A stretch of DNA of 64,000 nucleotides, taken from Cryptomeria japonica (Eukaryota > Streptophyta > Pinopsida > Cupressales > Cupressaceae). The stretch is taken from positions 21,454,260 to 21,518,259 of the forward strand of contig NC_081409.1 of assembly GCF_030272615.1 (NCBI RefSeq). The letters run 5' to 3'. A program made the translations under genes and the position numbers. Positions 34,441 to 44,318 of this stretch are shown one piece after another (position 1 is the stretch's first letter; each line of letters starts with the position of its first letter). Below the pieces are notes generated by a model. That model had not been told where the DNA came from. It made no database searches and worked only from the letters and a program-made list of their open reading frames with translations.

Positions 34441-34856
34441 TTGTTGAAGTTTGATGAAAATGATGATGAGTTGTTGATGGAATGAAAGATTGATGTTTGG
34501 TGAAATGTTTTGCATATAGATCCCTAGCACTAAAGGTAGATGCTACCAAATTTCTTTCTTGAATTGCTTGTTGTGTTTTGACAAAGTGTGATGTGATAAG
34601 GTTTAGAGAAATCTGAGATGTGTTACCGACTTAACTACCTAGTAATGAGAGGATGCACTCATAGACTAGTTTTAACCTGCGTAGAAATGCCTCTTAGGAT
34701 GAGTTTATCCTAGATGTAGAGACAATCTAAAAGTGATTTGTTTGTGTTTGATTCAAGCAATATCAAAATAGAACTTTAGGACAAGAACCTCTTAATGTTT
34801 TGAGAGTTGAAACAAAGTGATGATGTGAATGTGGGAAATGGATGAAATGTTTAATT

Positions 34857-35240
34857 TCAATAAAAGCTTTGTGTCACATATGGGACAAATTCTTCTTCTT
34901 CTCTTTTGGGAGTTGGTGGTTCTTCTCGAGCTATGTTATATGTGATGCAAATATCTAGAAAGAAGTCAGGATTGATCTTGCCTCCTATGTTTTTGTGATA
35001 ACTCAAAGCACGATATTGCATAAAATCTTGGCGGTTTAATGACTCTTGATCAAACTCATTTGATTTCCCTTGAAGGTAAAGACACATGTGACGCAAGAAG
35101 GTTCTATGAGAGACAAATATTTGTCTATTGAGATAGAAGAATTTCCTCCTTTTGATAAAATCCTTTGAGCTTAATGGTCTTTTCTTCAAGTTGATGTATT
35201 GATGAAGATTCTTCTTTCTCAAGATGTGAAGAATGGTCAT
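34857..35240 (-). CDS. ORF1 upstream of gag, gypsy B (intact, 127 aa)
   Basis: An unbroken 127-codon frame, starting at an ATG-type MTILHILRKKNLHQYINLKK and ending PYVTQSFY. It is Lys/Arg/His-rich and basic in its first half. Element C has a homologous frame in the same place (52869-53207): HILRKKNLHQYINLKKRP against HILRRKNIYRSTTLKKQQ, FYLNRQIFVSHRTFLRHMCLYLQ against FINRQLFKSHRTFLHHIKLYIQ, GGKINP in both. No known domain is recognised. Tat/Ogre elements carry an extra ORF before gag, and this fits that position. A separate frame retained open while gag around it is broken is notable. Function unknown; nucleic-acid binding is a guess from its charge. Confidence 0.65.
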   Translation of the reverse strand: MTILHILRKKNLHQYINLKKRPLSSKDFIKRRKFFYLNRQIFVSHRTFLRHMCLYLQGKSNEFDQESLNRQDFMQYRALSYHKNIGGKINPDFFLDICITYNIAREEPPTPKREEEEFVPYVTQSFY

Positions 35241-36536
35241 ATAGTTTGATACTTTTTGTTGTTGCTCTTTGTTTTAAATTTTTTTGAAAATGTTTGTGTT
35301 GGATGAATACTTGTTTTGGATTTTGGATTTATTATGTTTCTTTGACAAGAAAACAAAGCAAGCACATAAACACAAGAATGTTGCCTCAAAAGGCACAAAT
35401 AAGTATGGGTCTAGATCAACCCAATCTTTTGAACTTTTTATGACCCTTTCCTTCAAATGTATTTTAGGTGTTTTCTAAAGCCTGAAGTCGGCTCAATTTG
35501 TACTAGTCTTGGCTCAAAAATGAAAACACTTCAAGTACTTTTTATCCCTATGGTCAAATGGCTAGTTGCGATAATTTTAGCCCACATCTTGATATTTCTT
35601 TGACTTTGGTACTACATACCTTATGAATCCCACCGTGGCAGGTAAGGATGTGATATGCTAAGTCTTGCATGAGCATAACAAATAGATGATCCCTATGATG
35701 GGGGAGTCATCACTTTCATCAAGCCACAAGTAACTTTTCAAAAAGCTATGTTTCTACTCAAGGAAATATGTATGGTGAGTATCTTGGGAGCAAAACCATC
35801 TATGCTCTTGCATTGAATTTATCACAAATATCCTCAATCAATAGAACAGGTGGGCTACTACTTAAAGGTTTTTAGTAATTTTTGATGTTTTTGACATAAG
35901 TTCATTCTGCAGTGACTCACTTAAGAGCCTTGTAACTTGTGGTGGGACCCATTTGTCCTTTCAGCAAGTTACACTGTAGGAACAGCTATACCCAAGGTTA
36001 CAACTTTCGCTCTCACCTGATTTCTATAGCGACTCGAAGGATTTACCACGTGAGGTCGTTCCTAAGAGTGATGTGTCTCTTGGCAGGCCTCTCTTAAAAA
36101 GATAAAATTTGAGTGTTACTAACACTTTTCTCTTGCACCTAGGACCATGAAAGCGAAGGGAGAGGATAGTGTGTGTTAGAAGTAGGACCACTCAACCAAC
36201 TCTTTTTGCACAAGTGTGCCAAACACGAAATGCACTTGTTCTTTTTAACTTGTCATGGCAATGATTTTCTATCTAATTGGAGATGTTGCTCCAACAATCA
36301 TGATGTTCCTTTTAAACTTCAAAGGCACTATGTTTGAGTAAACTAGAATTTTGAAATCCTGGTCAACTTAATGAAAAACACGTTTGCATGAAGTAAAATC
36401 GTTTTGAGTATAACTTTGACAAATTTGGGATTCTTTTTAACTTGCACAAAATGAAGTGTTGATTGTGAATTTTTGTTTGATGCAAGAAATAAAATTTGTC
36501 TTGTTTTGTTTTAAGCACCAAAATAGAGTGTATCCC
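35241..36536 (-). other. Leader of gypsy B between the repeats and ORF1, no gene seen
   Basis: No coding region recognised. On the minus strand near 36030-36100 the words GCAGGCCTG... and GGAACGACCT with GTGG and AAAT match the leader of element C at about 51275-51350, so the untranslated leader is conserved between B and C. Confidence 0.5.
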
Positions 36537-36790
36537 TAACTTGCAATGAAAGCAAATTTGTTTTGTTGATTTTTAGAGCACCAAATGAAAATTGGAATCC
36601 TAACTTGTAAGTAATGAAATTTGTTTTTGTGAATTTTAGAGTACCAAAACAAAATGGATCCTAACTTGCAAGGAATTAAATTTGTGTTGTGAATTTTATA
36701 GCACCAAAACAAAATGGATCCTAACTTGCAAGGAATGAAATTTGCGTTGTGAATTTTAGAGCACTAAATGAAAATTTTTAACTTGACAAC
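36537..36790 (-). repeat. About 60-bp degenerate tandem repeat in the gypsy B leader
   Basis: TAACTTG followed by AAATTTGT and GAATTTTAGAGCACCAAA recurs at 36537, 36601, 36662, 36722 and 36779 (steps 64, 61, 60, 57). On the minus strand each unit reads ATTTTGTTTTGGTGCTATAAAA or similar. Element C has comparable GGGCTCTAAAAGGAA words at 50764-50950. Confidence 0.8.
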
Positions 36791-36919
36791 AAAAGGAGTT
36801 AGTGTAAACCTGCACAATGAAATGAATAGTTAGGAAAATCCAAACCTATGGTGGGCTTCTACAAGCCTAAGAAAATTTATTTTCTCGGTTACATGGCCTT
36901 TTTTACAACGTTCTGTTAC

Positions 36920-37160
36920 AATAGTGCTACTCTGTGTGAAAGCAGAAGTGCTACTTAACACAAACGCGCTAAAATGATGACAAAAGCGCTAAACTAAAAA
37001 TTTTAACAGCAAAAACAAGTGCGCTAAAACGTGGACAAACGCGCTACTTAAGACTCCAAAGCGCTAATATACAGACAATAGCACTAAATTTGAGACAATA
37101 GCGCTAGAATATCAATTTGCAATAGTGCTAAAGCGCGAGCAAAAGCACCAAAGCGCAACC
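36920..37160 (-). repeat. TAGCGC array in the gag leader of gypsy B, period about 20 bp
   Basis: The plus strand shows GCGCTA, GTGCTA or GCACTA at 36924, 36948, 36966, 36986, 37021, 37041, 37061, 37081, 37101, 37125 and 37145. The step is 20 bases for most. On the minus strand, the direction of gag, each reads TAGCGCTATTGTC or a variant. It lies within 320 bases of the primer site. The array before the PMD gene is in the opposite orientation. Confidence 0.85.
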
Positions 37161-37221
37161 TGTGTCAAGCTAAATAGTCAAAAGTTAGTTTTGAAAACAA
37201 AAAATGTTGTTGGGTGTTGGA

Positions 37222-37240
37222 TTCACGTCAGGTTCACCAA
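37222..37240 (-). promoter_or_regulatory. Primer-binding site of gypsy B
   Basis: On the minus strand TGGTGAACCTGACGTGAAT follows the LTR end after two bases. It is identical to the site of element A at 355-373. Confidence 0.8.
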
Positions 37241-37241
37241 A

Positions 37242-38665
37242 TGATGCTCTGCAAAATACACAATGGTTAGACTAAAGCCTGTGGTCGTATAACACACAAA
37301 AACAATAAGAAACAAGGATCAAAGGTTAGTTTTATTCAACCAAAAACTAATCTAAGCAGGCATATCAAAAGAGACACTAAAAACATGCTAAAGTATTTAA
37401 CTAGGGAAAAAAATATCACAAAGCATCTCCAAATGCCTTCTAACATGCTCTTAGCTCCTTCTCCTTTGTTCCTCTCCTCTCCAAGTTCCAAATTAGTGTA
37501 GCTCTCAACAACTTTTTGCACTATGGATGCTTATGGAGGTTCAAGATTGTAGATGATTAACGATGCTATGCAAGTGTAAAACAAACTAATTAAACATGGT
37601 ATGAAAATGAACTAAGATTTATTTTAGTCAAAAATGACAATATATGTGATTTTATACTAAATGCTCTCTCTAAAATTCACTATAGATTAAATGCATACAA
37701 GTTTTCAGGATCTGGATATTGAAGAAATGAGCTCTATTTATAGGTAAAATGGAGCAATGGATGGTTGAGGTTGAGTAATCTCAACAAGGGTCAGGATTGA
37801 ATGATATCAAATCCATGTGAAGGCTTTCAACCCAATCCCAAGATGACAAGTGTCAATATGAGATAGGTTGAGAGGAGAGGGAATAAGCATTAAATGCTTG
37901 ACATGACCTGAGAGTTAACTTGGGAGTTAAGGTCAAAGTTGGGTTGAGTGAATAAATTATTTATTTAAAGAATAAAGCTTTTATCCAATGGATAAACTCT
38001 TGTGCAAAGGTAAAAGGGATAACCATGGTCAAAGCAATAAATGTTTGAGGAGACACATGAGTCACATGAGGGTTGAGTTAGGGGTTAACCATAAATGGTC
38101 ATGTAAGAGCCATAAGTGGTTTGGAAGACTTTAGAGGTTAAATTGTTGAACAAACCAAGCATTTAATGCTTTTCAAAGACTTTGAAGTCTTTGAGAAGTG
38201 ACTCCAAGTTGCTTAGGAATGTGACAATAATTAGGGGATGGATTAGGCTAATTGATTACGATTAGATAGGTTCTAGAAGAATTTAGGAGTGCAAGTGGAT
38301 TTGGTGGGTGAGGGCAAAGGATTTTAATTAAAATAAAATAAAATAATTTCAATTTGTGGTTGCAACTTGCATTTATAGGAAAATGCAAGTGGGGGGATAA
38401 ATGATTTAAATAAATATTTTATTTAATTTATTTAAAAGAGGAGAGAGGATTAAATTGAATAAATAGAATTTATTCATTTAATTAATTGTGAATTTGGTTT
38501 GAATGAATGAATTAAAATAAATTGAATAATTTATTTAATTAATAGGAGAATGTTTGAAGATGAATTAATTAAATATTAATTTAATTAACTGATGGCTAAT
38601 GGATATTTAATCAAATAAATATGAAATATTCATTTGATTAAAATGGACAGATTTATGTGACTACA
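37242..38665 (-). repeat. 5' LTR of gypsy B
   Basis: It pairs with 25646-27071; I see only some 30-35 differences by eye. TATAAATA (minus) at 37735-37742 is the promoter. The end GACTACA is followed by the CCTTT duplication. Confidence 0.92.
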
Positions 38666-39560
38666 CCTTTATCATTATGATTAATCTGCAAACCTAAGAA
38701 AAAAATCATCTCTCCAATCATAGACATCTCAAATTCATTCTTCATATTTTCAGAGAATTCCATACATAATTTATCCTCACCTCCAAAAATGATATCATCA
38801 ACAAATACTTCAACAATCAATATGTCTTCATCAGTGATCTTATAATATAGGTTAGTGTCAATATTACCTTTAGTGAAACCAAGCTTCAAAAGATATTTGT
38901 GCAATCTAGAATACCATGCTCTAGGGGCTTGTTTCAATCCATATAACGCTTTCCTTAACCTGCAAACCATGTTTTTATCATCTGAAAGTGAAAAACCATC
39001 AGGTTGCTCAATATAAAATTCCTCTTCAAGATCTCCATTCAAAAATTCACATTTAACATCCATGTGATAAACCTTGTATTTCTTATGGGTAGCATAATTA
39101 AGAAATAATCTCACAACTTCAATCCTAGATACCGGAGCAAAAGTCTCATCATAATCAATTCCTTCCTTCTGAGAATATCCTTTACATACCAATCTAGCCT
39201 TATTCCTCACATCTTGTCCATCGTCATTCAATTTATTCCTAAAAACCCATTTAGTTCCAATAACATTCTTATTTTTAGGTCAGGGAGCTAAAGTCCATGT
39301 GTTGTTCTTTTCAATCTGATCTAATTCCTCTTCCATAACTTTCATCCAATATTCATGTTTACAAGCTTCAATAACTGATGTTGGTTCAACTTGAGAAATT
39401 AAACATACCTCATCAGTTGCTAACCTTCTTCTTATCATTACTCTTTTGTTCTTGTCTCTAATGATTTGATCTTCTCAATGATTTAACCTTACATACCGAG
39501 GAGTCTTCTAGCTTTCCGTTTCCCTGCTTTGATCTTCAGCCACTGTTGAATTTTTTGATA
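38666..39560 (-). pseudogene. Reverse transcriptase N-terminal part of copia element 2
   Basis: The open stretch 38653-39231 (192 residues, the last few from element B) has ARLVCKGYSQKEGIDYDETFAPV in pieces, HMDVKCEFLNGDLEEEFYIEQPDGF, ALYGLKQAPRAWYSRLHKYL and the active-site box VFVDDIIFGGED. The catalytic VDD is intact. It ends LQINHNDKG where element B is inserted, and continues at 25446-25640. Upstream text (39240-39560) holds the region between integrase and RT, with stops. RT copies the element's RNA into DNA. The insertion of B makes it dead. Confidence 0.88.
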
Positions 39561-40500
39561 CTTCTAGAGTAACTGGTTTAACATTCTATTCCGATACAGG
39601 TGCTACTAGTTCAGTTATGATTATCTCCACTCTCAGTTCTCTCTCATAAGTTCCTATTTGACCTTTGTACAACTCATCCACCTTGACATTAACGCTCTCC
39701 ACAATTCTCTGCAATCTTTTGATATAACATCTATATGCTTTGCTTTCATTAGAATAACCAAGAAATATCCCTTCATCACATCTAGGATCAAACTTTCCAA
39801 TGGAATCATCTCTTTTGATGTAGCATTTACTACCAAAGATTCTGAAATACTGAAGGTGTATGACCAAATTATAACTCATAAGGTGTCTTACCAGTGTCTC
39901 CTTTCATATATGAACTCTGTTGAATGTGTATACCGCCGTGCTCACAACTTCTCTTCAATATATATGAGGTAGATTAGCTTCCATCATCATAGTTCTAGCC
40001 ACATCCAAGATAGTCCTGTTCTTTGTTTCCACAACACCATTCTGCTGAGGTGTCCGGGGGGCAAACAACTATCTCCTTATCCCATGCTTCTCACAATAAC
40101 TGTTAAATTCGCCGGATGTGAATTCACCATCCTGATCTGACCTTAAACATTTCATCTTCAACCATGTCTCTATCTCAACTTTAGCTTTAAAGATCTTAAA
40201 CTTGTCAAAAGCTTCAGATTTCTCCCTTAGAAAAGTAACCCACATCATTCTAGAATAGTCATCAATGATTAGCATAAAATATCTATCACACTGAAAAATC
40301 TTAATTCTAGCAGGACCACATAAATCAGTATGAATAAGATCAAGAACATCATTAGATTTATCTTGAATACTCTTAAAAGAAGTTTTGACCTGCTTTCCTA
40401 ATTGACATTCCTTACATACCGGATTATAGGGCTTCACAATTTGAGGTATATCTCTAACAACCTTAGTTTAACTGATCTTTATAATGCAATCAAAATTCAT
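39561..40500 (-). pseudogene. Integrase of copia element 2
   Basis: The stretch 40069-40437 has VCKECQLGKQVKTSF (end of the zinc-binding part), the first Asp in HTDLCGP, IIDDYSRMMWVTFL and LRSDQDGEF with the second Asp. In the last motif a Gly is replaced by Asp. The stretch 39586-39879 has FGSKCYIKRDDSIGKFDPRCDEGIFLGYS and RCYIKRLQRIVESVNVKVDE. Between them (39880-40068) the third acidic region is broken by frameshifts. Confidence 0.82.
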
Positions 40501-40683
40501 GACACAACCTCTTATGCCATAGCGAACTCTCATCAATTTGTGCAATAAAACATGTCTTCTTAGTGGAGTTCAAATGAAAGATGTTACCTTTAGTCTGTGT
40601 ATCGGTTGCAATCTCCAAACCAGATTTGTTAATGATTTTGCATTTCCATCCTTGAACTGTAATTGAAATCCCTTATCTACCAA

Positions 40684-41748
40684 CTATCCTACACTCAAAA
40701 GATTATGCCTTAAACCTTCAACATAATAAACATTATCAATATTATGCTTACAATCCAAAGATATAGTTCCTCTTCCTCTGATCATGCATGCTTTGTCACC
40801 TCCAAATCTAACCAGTCCACCATCAGATTCTTGCAAAGATAAAAACTTCCCTTTATCTACAGTCATATGATGTGAAAAACCACTGTTTATCACCCATTCA
40901 TCCTTGTCTTCAATTTTAGCAGCAAGGGCCTTTTCTTCATTTTGAATAACAGGTACTAGAGCATCTTCCTTAATAGCCAAAAATACCCATTCCTTACCAC
41001 TACCGGATCCACCAGCTGAATCTTGTGTCAGTCCATCATCAAAATCTGTCACACCTTCCTCATCCGCATAGCAACATGATTTGTCTTTGATTCTCCTGTA
41101 CTTATGCTTGTTCTGATAATCATGGTTAGGCCTAAAAGATCTTCTAGCTCTCTCTTCAAATCTTGAATTCCTCTCAGGACATACAGATGTAAAATGACCT
41201 ATCTTATTACATGCAAAACATTTGAAAGGTGATTTTCCTTCATACTTACTTCCAACAGGATCTTTAGACACTCTTCTAGCAAATAGGGCTTCCAGTTGCT
41301 CAAACTCTTCATCTTCTTTCTTCATTTCATCCATTTCCTTCACATATAAAGCTTTCCAATCACTCTTGTTGGTTGATGATGTAGGTGCATGAAAAGTAGA
41401 CTCAGTCTTTGTAGCTCCTTGAGGACCAAATTTTTCAAGCTCAAAAGCAAACAATTTTCCAACCAAATTATCCTGGATAACAGAAGTGTTAGCCATTGTT
41501 ATCAGCTCATTAATTGTAGTAGCCTTCATCTTGTAAGCTGGTGGCAAAGATCTCAAAACTTTAGAAACAATCTCATCTTTGCTCAGAGATCCACCACAAC
41601 ATTGAGTTCCCATAACAATTTTATTAACTCTTTCCATGAAAGCAGTAATCCTTTCATCTTCTTCCATCTTCAGGTTCTCATACCTTACCTGGTAACCATG
41701 AAGTTTAGCAATATTAATAGTAGGGCCACCTTCATTCAAAGCTTCCAA
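40684..41748 (-). pseudogene. Gag C-terminal part and protease of copia element 2
   Basis: An open stretch of 354 residues. Gag text YENLKMEEDERITAFMERVN, LRSLPPAYKMKATTINELI is followed by the complete knuckle CFACNKIGHFTSVC near residue 177. The protease motif reads WVINSGFSHHM near residue 285. The catalytic Asp is Asn, which should abolish cleavage. Element 1 retains DSG at this position, so here the two relatives have lost different residues. The end is YYVEGLRHNLLSVG. A break near 40684 separates it from the pre-integrase part (40500-40680). Confidence 0.85.
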
Positions 41749-41772
41749 CTTATCCCATATAGACTTCGCATT

Positions 41773-42053
41773 TTATTGGTCAGTTAATCTCATAATTTGT
41801 TGATCATATAGTGTGCTCAAGAGTGCTTCTCTAGCTCTACAATCATTTTCAATCTCCTTATCTAGGCTTGTCAAAGGAGGATTTCCAGATGGCGGATTAC
41901 GAGGAGTATAGCCTTTCTCCATGATCTCCCAAATTTCTTTCCCAATACATCTCAAATGAGTCTCCATCTGAATCTTCCAACTCTGTAATTTGTCGAATCA
42001 AGCTTTGGGGTTTCTCTCCAGAAAATAGATGCAGTTGAATTATTAGTTGTCAT
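41773..42053 (-). pseudogene. Gag N-terminus of copia element 2
   Basis: The ATG at 42053 opens MTTNNSTASIFWRETPKLD and STNYRV, then shifts frame. The open stretch 41773-41967 continues with METHLRCIGKEIWEIMEKGY. Element 1 has the same order at 5825-6127. The start lies about 60 bases from the LTR, as in element 1. Confidence 0.8.
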
Positions 42054-42097
42054 AGGATCTTCCTCAAGTGGTTAAGCTTCTACAAAAGAGGACCAAG

Positions 42098-42109
42098 CTC
42101 TGATACCAA
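42098..42109 (-). promoter_or_regulatory. Primer-binding site (tRNA-iMet), copia element 2
   Basis: On the minus strand TGGTATCAGAGC directly follows the LTR; it is the perfect copia form. Confidence 0.9.
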
Positions 42110-42110
42110 T

Positions 42111-43340
42111 TGTTAGGATAACTAGTGGAAAACTGAGCCGGGGGGGGGGGGGGGGGGTGAATCAGTTGTCAATAGATTATAAAACTTTAAGCTCACCAAA
42201 TGTTCTACCAGAATGCATAAACCATATACCGGAATAACAAATGTAACAGTTAAGCATAAACATAAATTATAAAACAATTAATCAACCATCCATAACACAT
42301 AACACCTAGGTTTGTACATGGAAAACCTGGTAAAGGGAAAAACCACGTTGGGAAGCCTACCCATAGCCAGATAATACTTCTGCAACAAGTATGCGATTAT
42401 AATAAGAGGGTCTTGCACATGCAGGAAGGCACATTGCTCATCACAAAATGAGCCTCACTGACTACAAAGAAATCCATACTACAATCTAGAAATATGAGTG
42501 AATTGCAAGAATAACATCTCCTATGCCTGAGTACAGTCCGGGTTAAGCGCAATACCAGAAGTCTTAAACCTCTTTCACAAACCCAATTCAATCACCTATT
42601 ATCGACCAAAACCTTTGCATATTATTACAACTTTATTCACACATATACAATCCTATATCCCATAAACCCACATCCCATGATCTACAAAGAGATCTTACAT
42701 CATATTTATACCAACCCGGGACCTAAACAATTAGGTCGGCCACCTAAAAGATAATACAATAGATCCGTTACATAATCCCGCAAACCAATGATAAACCAAG
42801 CTCGCCTAAGACCGAAACAACATAAACCAAACAATAAATTCAATCTGTGACGCATTGTGAGCATCAACCAACACATTACATAAACTAGTCCATAACCTAG
42901 CAGAATAACACCATACCCAAAATAGGTCGCCATAAGCCAAATGAAACACCACGAACAACTGGAACACGAACATGATAACCATCAACATCCTAATAACCTT
43001 CTAGAAGCCACACCAACACCACTTATTAGTTTCATCAAAAGATATTCATCAAAGTACTGTTGGTAAAACCCTTACCGATGACCAAAAGGCTTACTAGAAT
43101 AAATTATAGCATCCAGATCATCAAATCCCAAACCAACTGAATATGATACGCACCAAGAACACATGAATAACCAATCCAAGCCAATACCACAAGCCGGATC
43201 AAATTGGAGAATACCAGAGATGGTCTAATATCATAATCCAACCACTCTACCAGAAGCTAGTAGACATGAAAACAACTAGTGTTGACATCAATGACAAAAC
43301 ATCAATGCAACACATAACCAATTCCTCCAAATTGCCAATA
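42111..43340 (-). repeat. 5' LTR of copia element 2
   Basis: It pairs with 23295-24503. A run of 18 G lies at 42140-42157. The end GCCAATA is followed by GTAAC. Confidence 0.9.
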
Positions 43341-43345
43341 GTAAC

Positions 43346-44318
43346 CACCTTAAAGCTCCATCATGCAACCACTAAATTGGAAGTGCAATTGTTTGTGCCT
43401 ACTCTTTAGATATAAATGGGAAAACTTTGTTGGTAAAAGTAAATTATGAAAAATAATTATGCCTAGAGGGCTCAAGTCAAGGCATATATTCACTTGCTTG
43501 ACAGTGAGGATAAGGTCTCCAAGGAATTCATTGAATCCTTGTGAGCGTGTTACACTTTTTAGTCTATTAAGCACATCAAAGAAAGTCAATAGCTCATTAC
43601 AAATATTCCTAACATTCTTCAAGAACTTATTCCTCATTATAAATATGTCTTTAAAGTTCAAGACCCGTCACCTCAATTGGACCTTTTTCTTCAAGTATGC
43701 ATTAATGTTGTCCCCTATCAACTCCCCACTTCATAAGGGTGATGTGGAAGACCTTCATGAGATAGTGACTAGTATGCTCAATAAAAAAGCAACTATATGT
43801 GATATTTTTCCTCATGAATTTTACAAATACTCATGGAAAATTATTGGTAGTGAAATATTTTATGCTTACCTAGAAGCTTATCTTTCAATTTTCTAGGTAA
43901 CGATATCAACAAATAATTTTTTGAAGTACAAACATTTAAAGGATATCCATAGATGAACATCAATATCTTTTTAAATGTTTCCTTAAATTCATTGTCAAAA
44001 TATTTCCTCTTTAGTTGTACCCCTTCCTTCCTCTCATTGTTTGACATGAACAAATAGGTGTCCATAGTAATATAAAATGCATAACCTACAACTTTTTTTT
44101 ATTGTGTAATTGCACTCATGTTAGTGTTTGTTTAGGTAGTATGTGCTTTAGGGCCTTTTTAGTTTTGTTTAGGTTATAAATCATTCCTTGATGATAAGAA
44201 AGACATGGGACCACCTTTAAAATGCTATCCTAACCCCCTAGTTCGCCTTAGAAATTTGGAACCTCTATGATTAAATGCCATGCACACGCCTCACCTAGTG
44301 AGGTTGGTTTTAGTGTAT
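43346..44318 (+). pseudogene. Possible LINE RT fragment and flanking unassigned DNA
   Basis: The open stretch 43459-43896 ends with text of the type GDVEDLHEIVTSMLNKKA and FPHEFYKYSWKIIGSEIFYAYLEAYL. This resembles the start of plant LINE RTs, where KAPGPDGF is followed by EFYK.CW.IIG. The P-D-G core is not preserved. The first half of the stretch has no recognisable motif. It may continue the LINE fragment at 22300-22740, which lies on the same strand on the other side of copia element 2. From 43900 to 44318 I see nothing but a T-rich patch near 44090. Confidence 0.33.

Larger units (their letters stand above)
25646..38665 (-). mobile_element. Ty3/gypsy element B, pol-less, with an opposite-strand PMD gene
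   Basis: Two LTRs of about 1425 bp (TGATGCTCTGC... to ...GACTACA) look about 97-98% alike by eye and are flanked by CCTTT. The primer site lies beside the right LTR and the PPT beside the left, so the element reads on the minus strand. In that direction: leader with TAGCGC array, ORF1, gag, protease, a short conserved segment and then spacer. A plant-mobile-domain gene reads toward it on the plus strand. Relative to element C, all of RT, RNase H and integrase are absent. Confidence 0.9.
23295..43340 (-). mobile_element. Ty1/copia element 2 with nested gypsy B
   Basis: LTRs of 1209 and 1230 bp (TGTTAGGATAAC start, CCAACA or CCAATA end) are flanked by a perfect GTAAC duplication (23290-23294 and 43341-43345). 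Without the nested gypsy element (25646-38665) the copia element is about 7 kb. Its minus-strand genes run gag (42053), protease, integrase, RT and RNase H down to 24869. Same family as copia element 1, from residue-level similarity in every domain. The LTRs differ from each other far more than those of gypsy B, which agrees with the nesting order. Confidence 0.93.
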
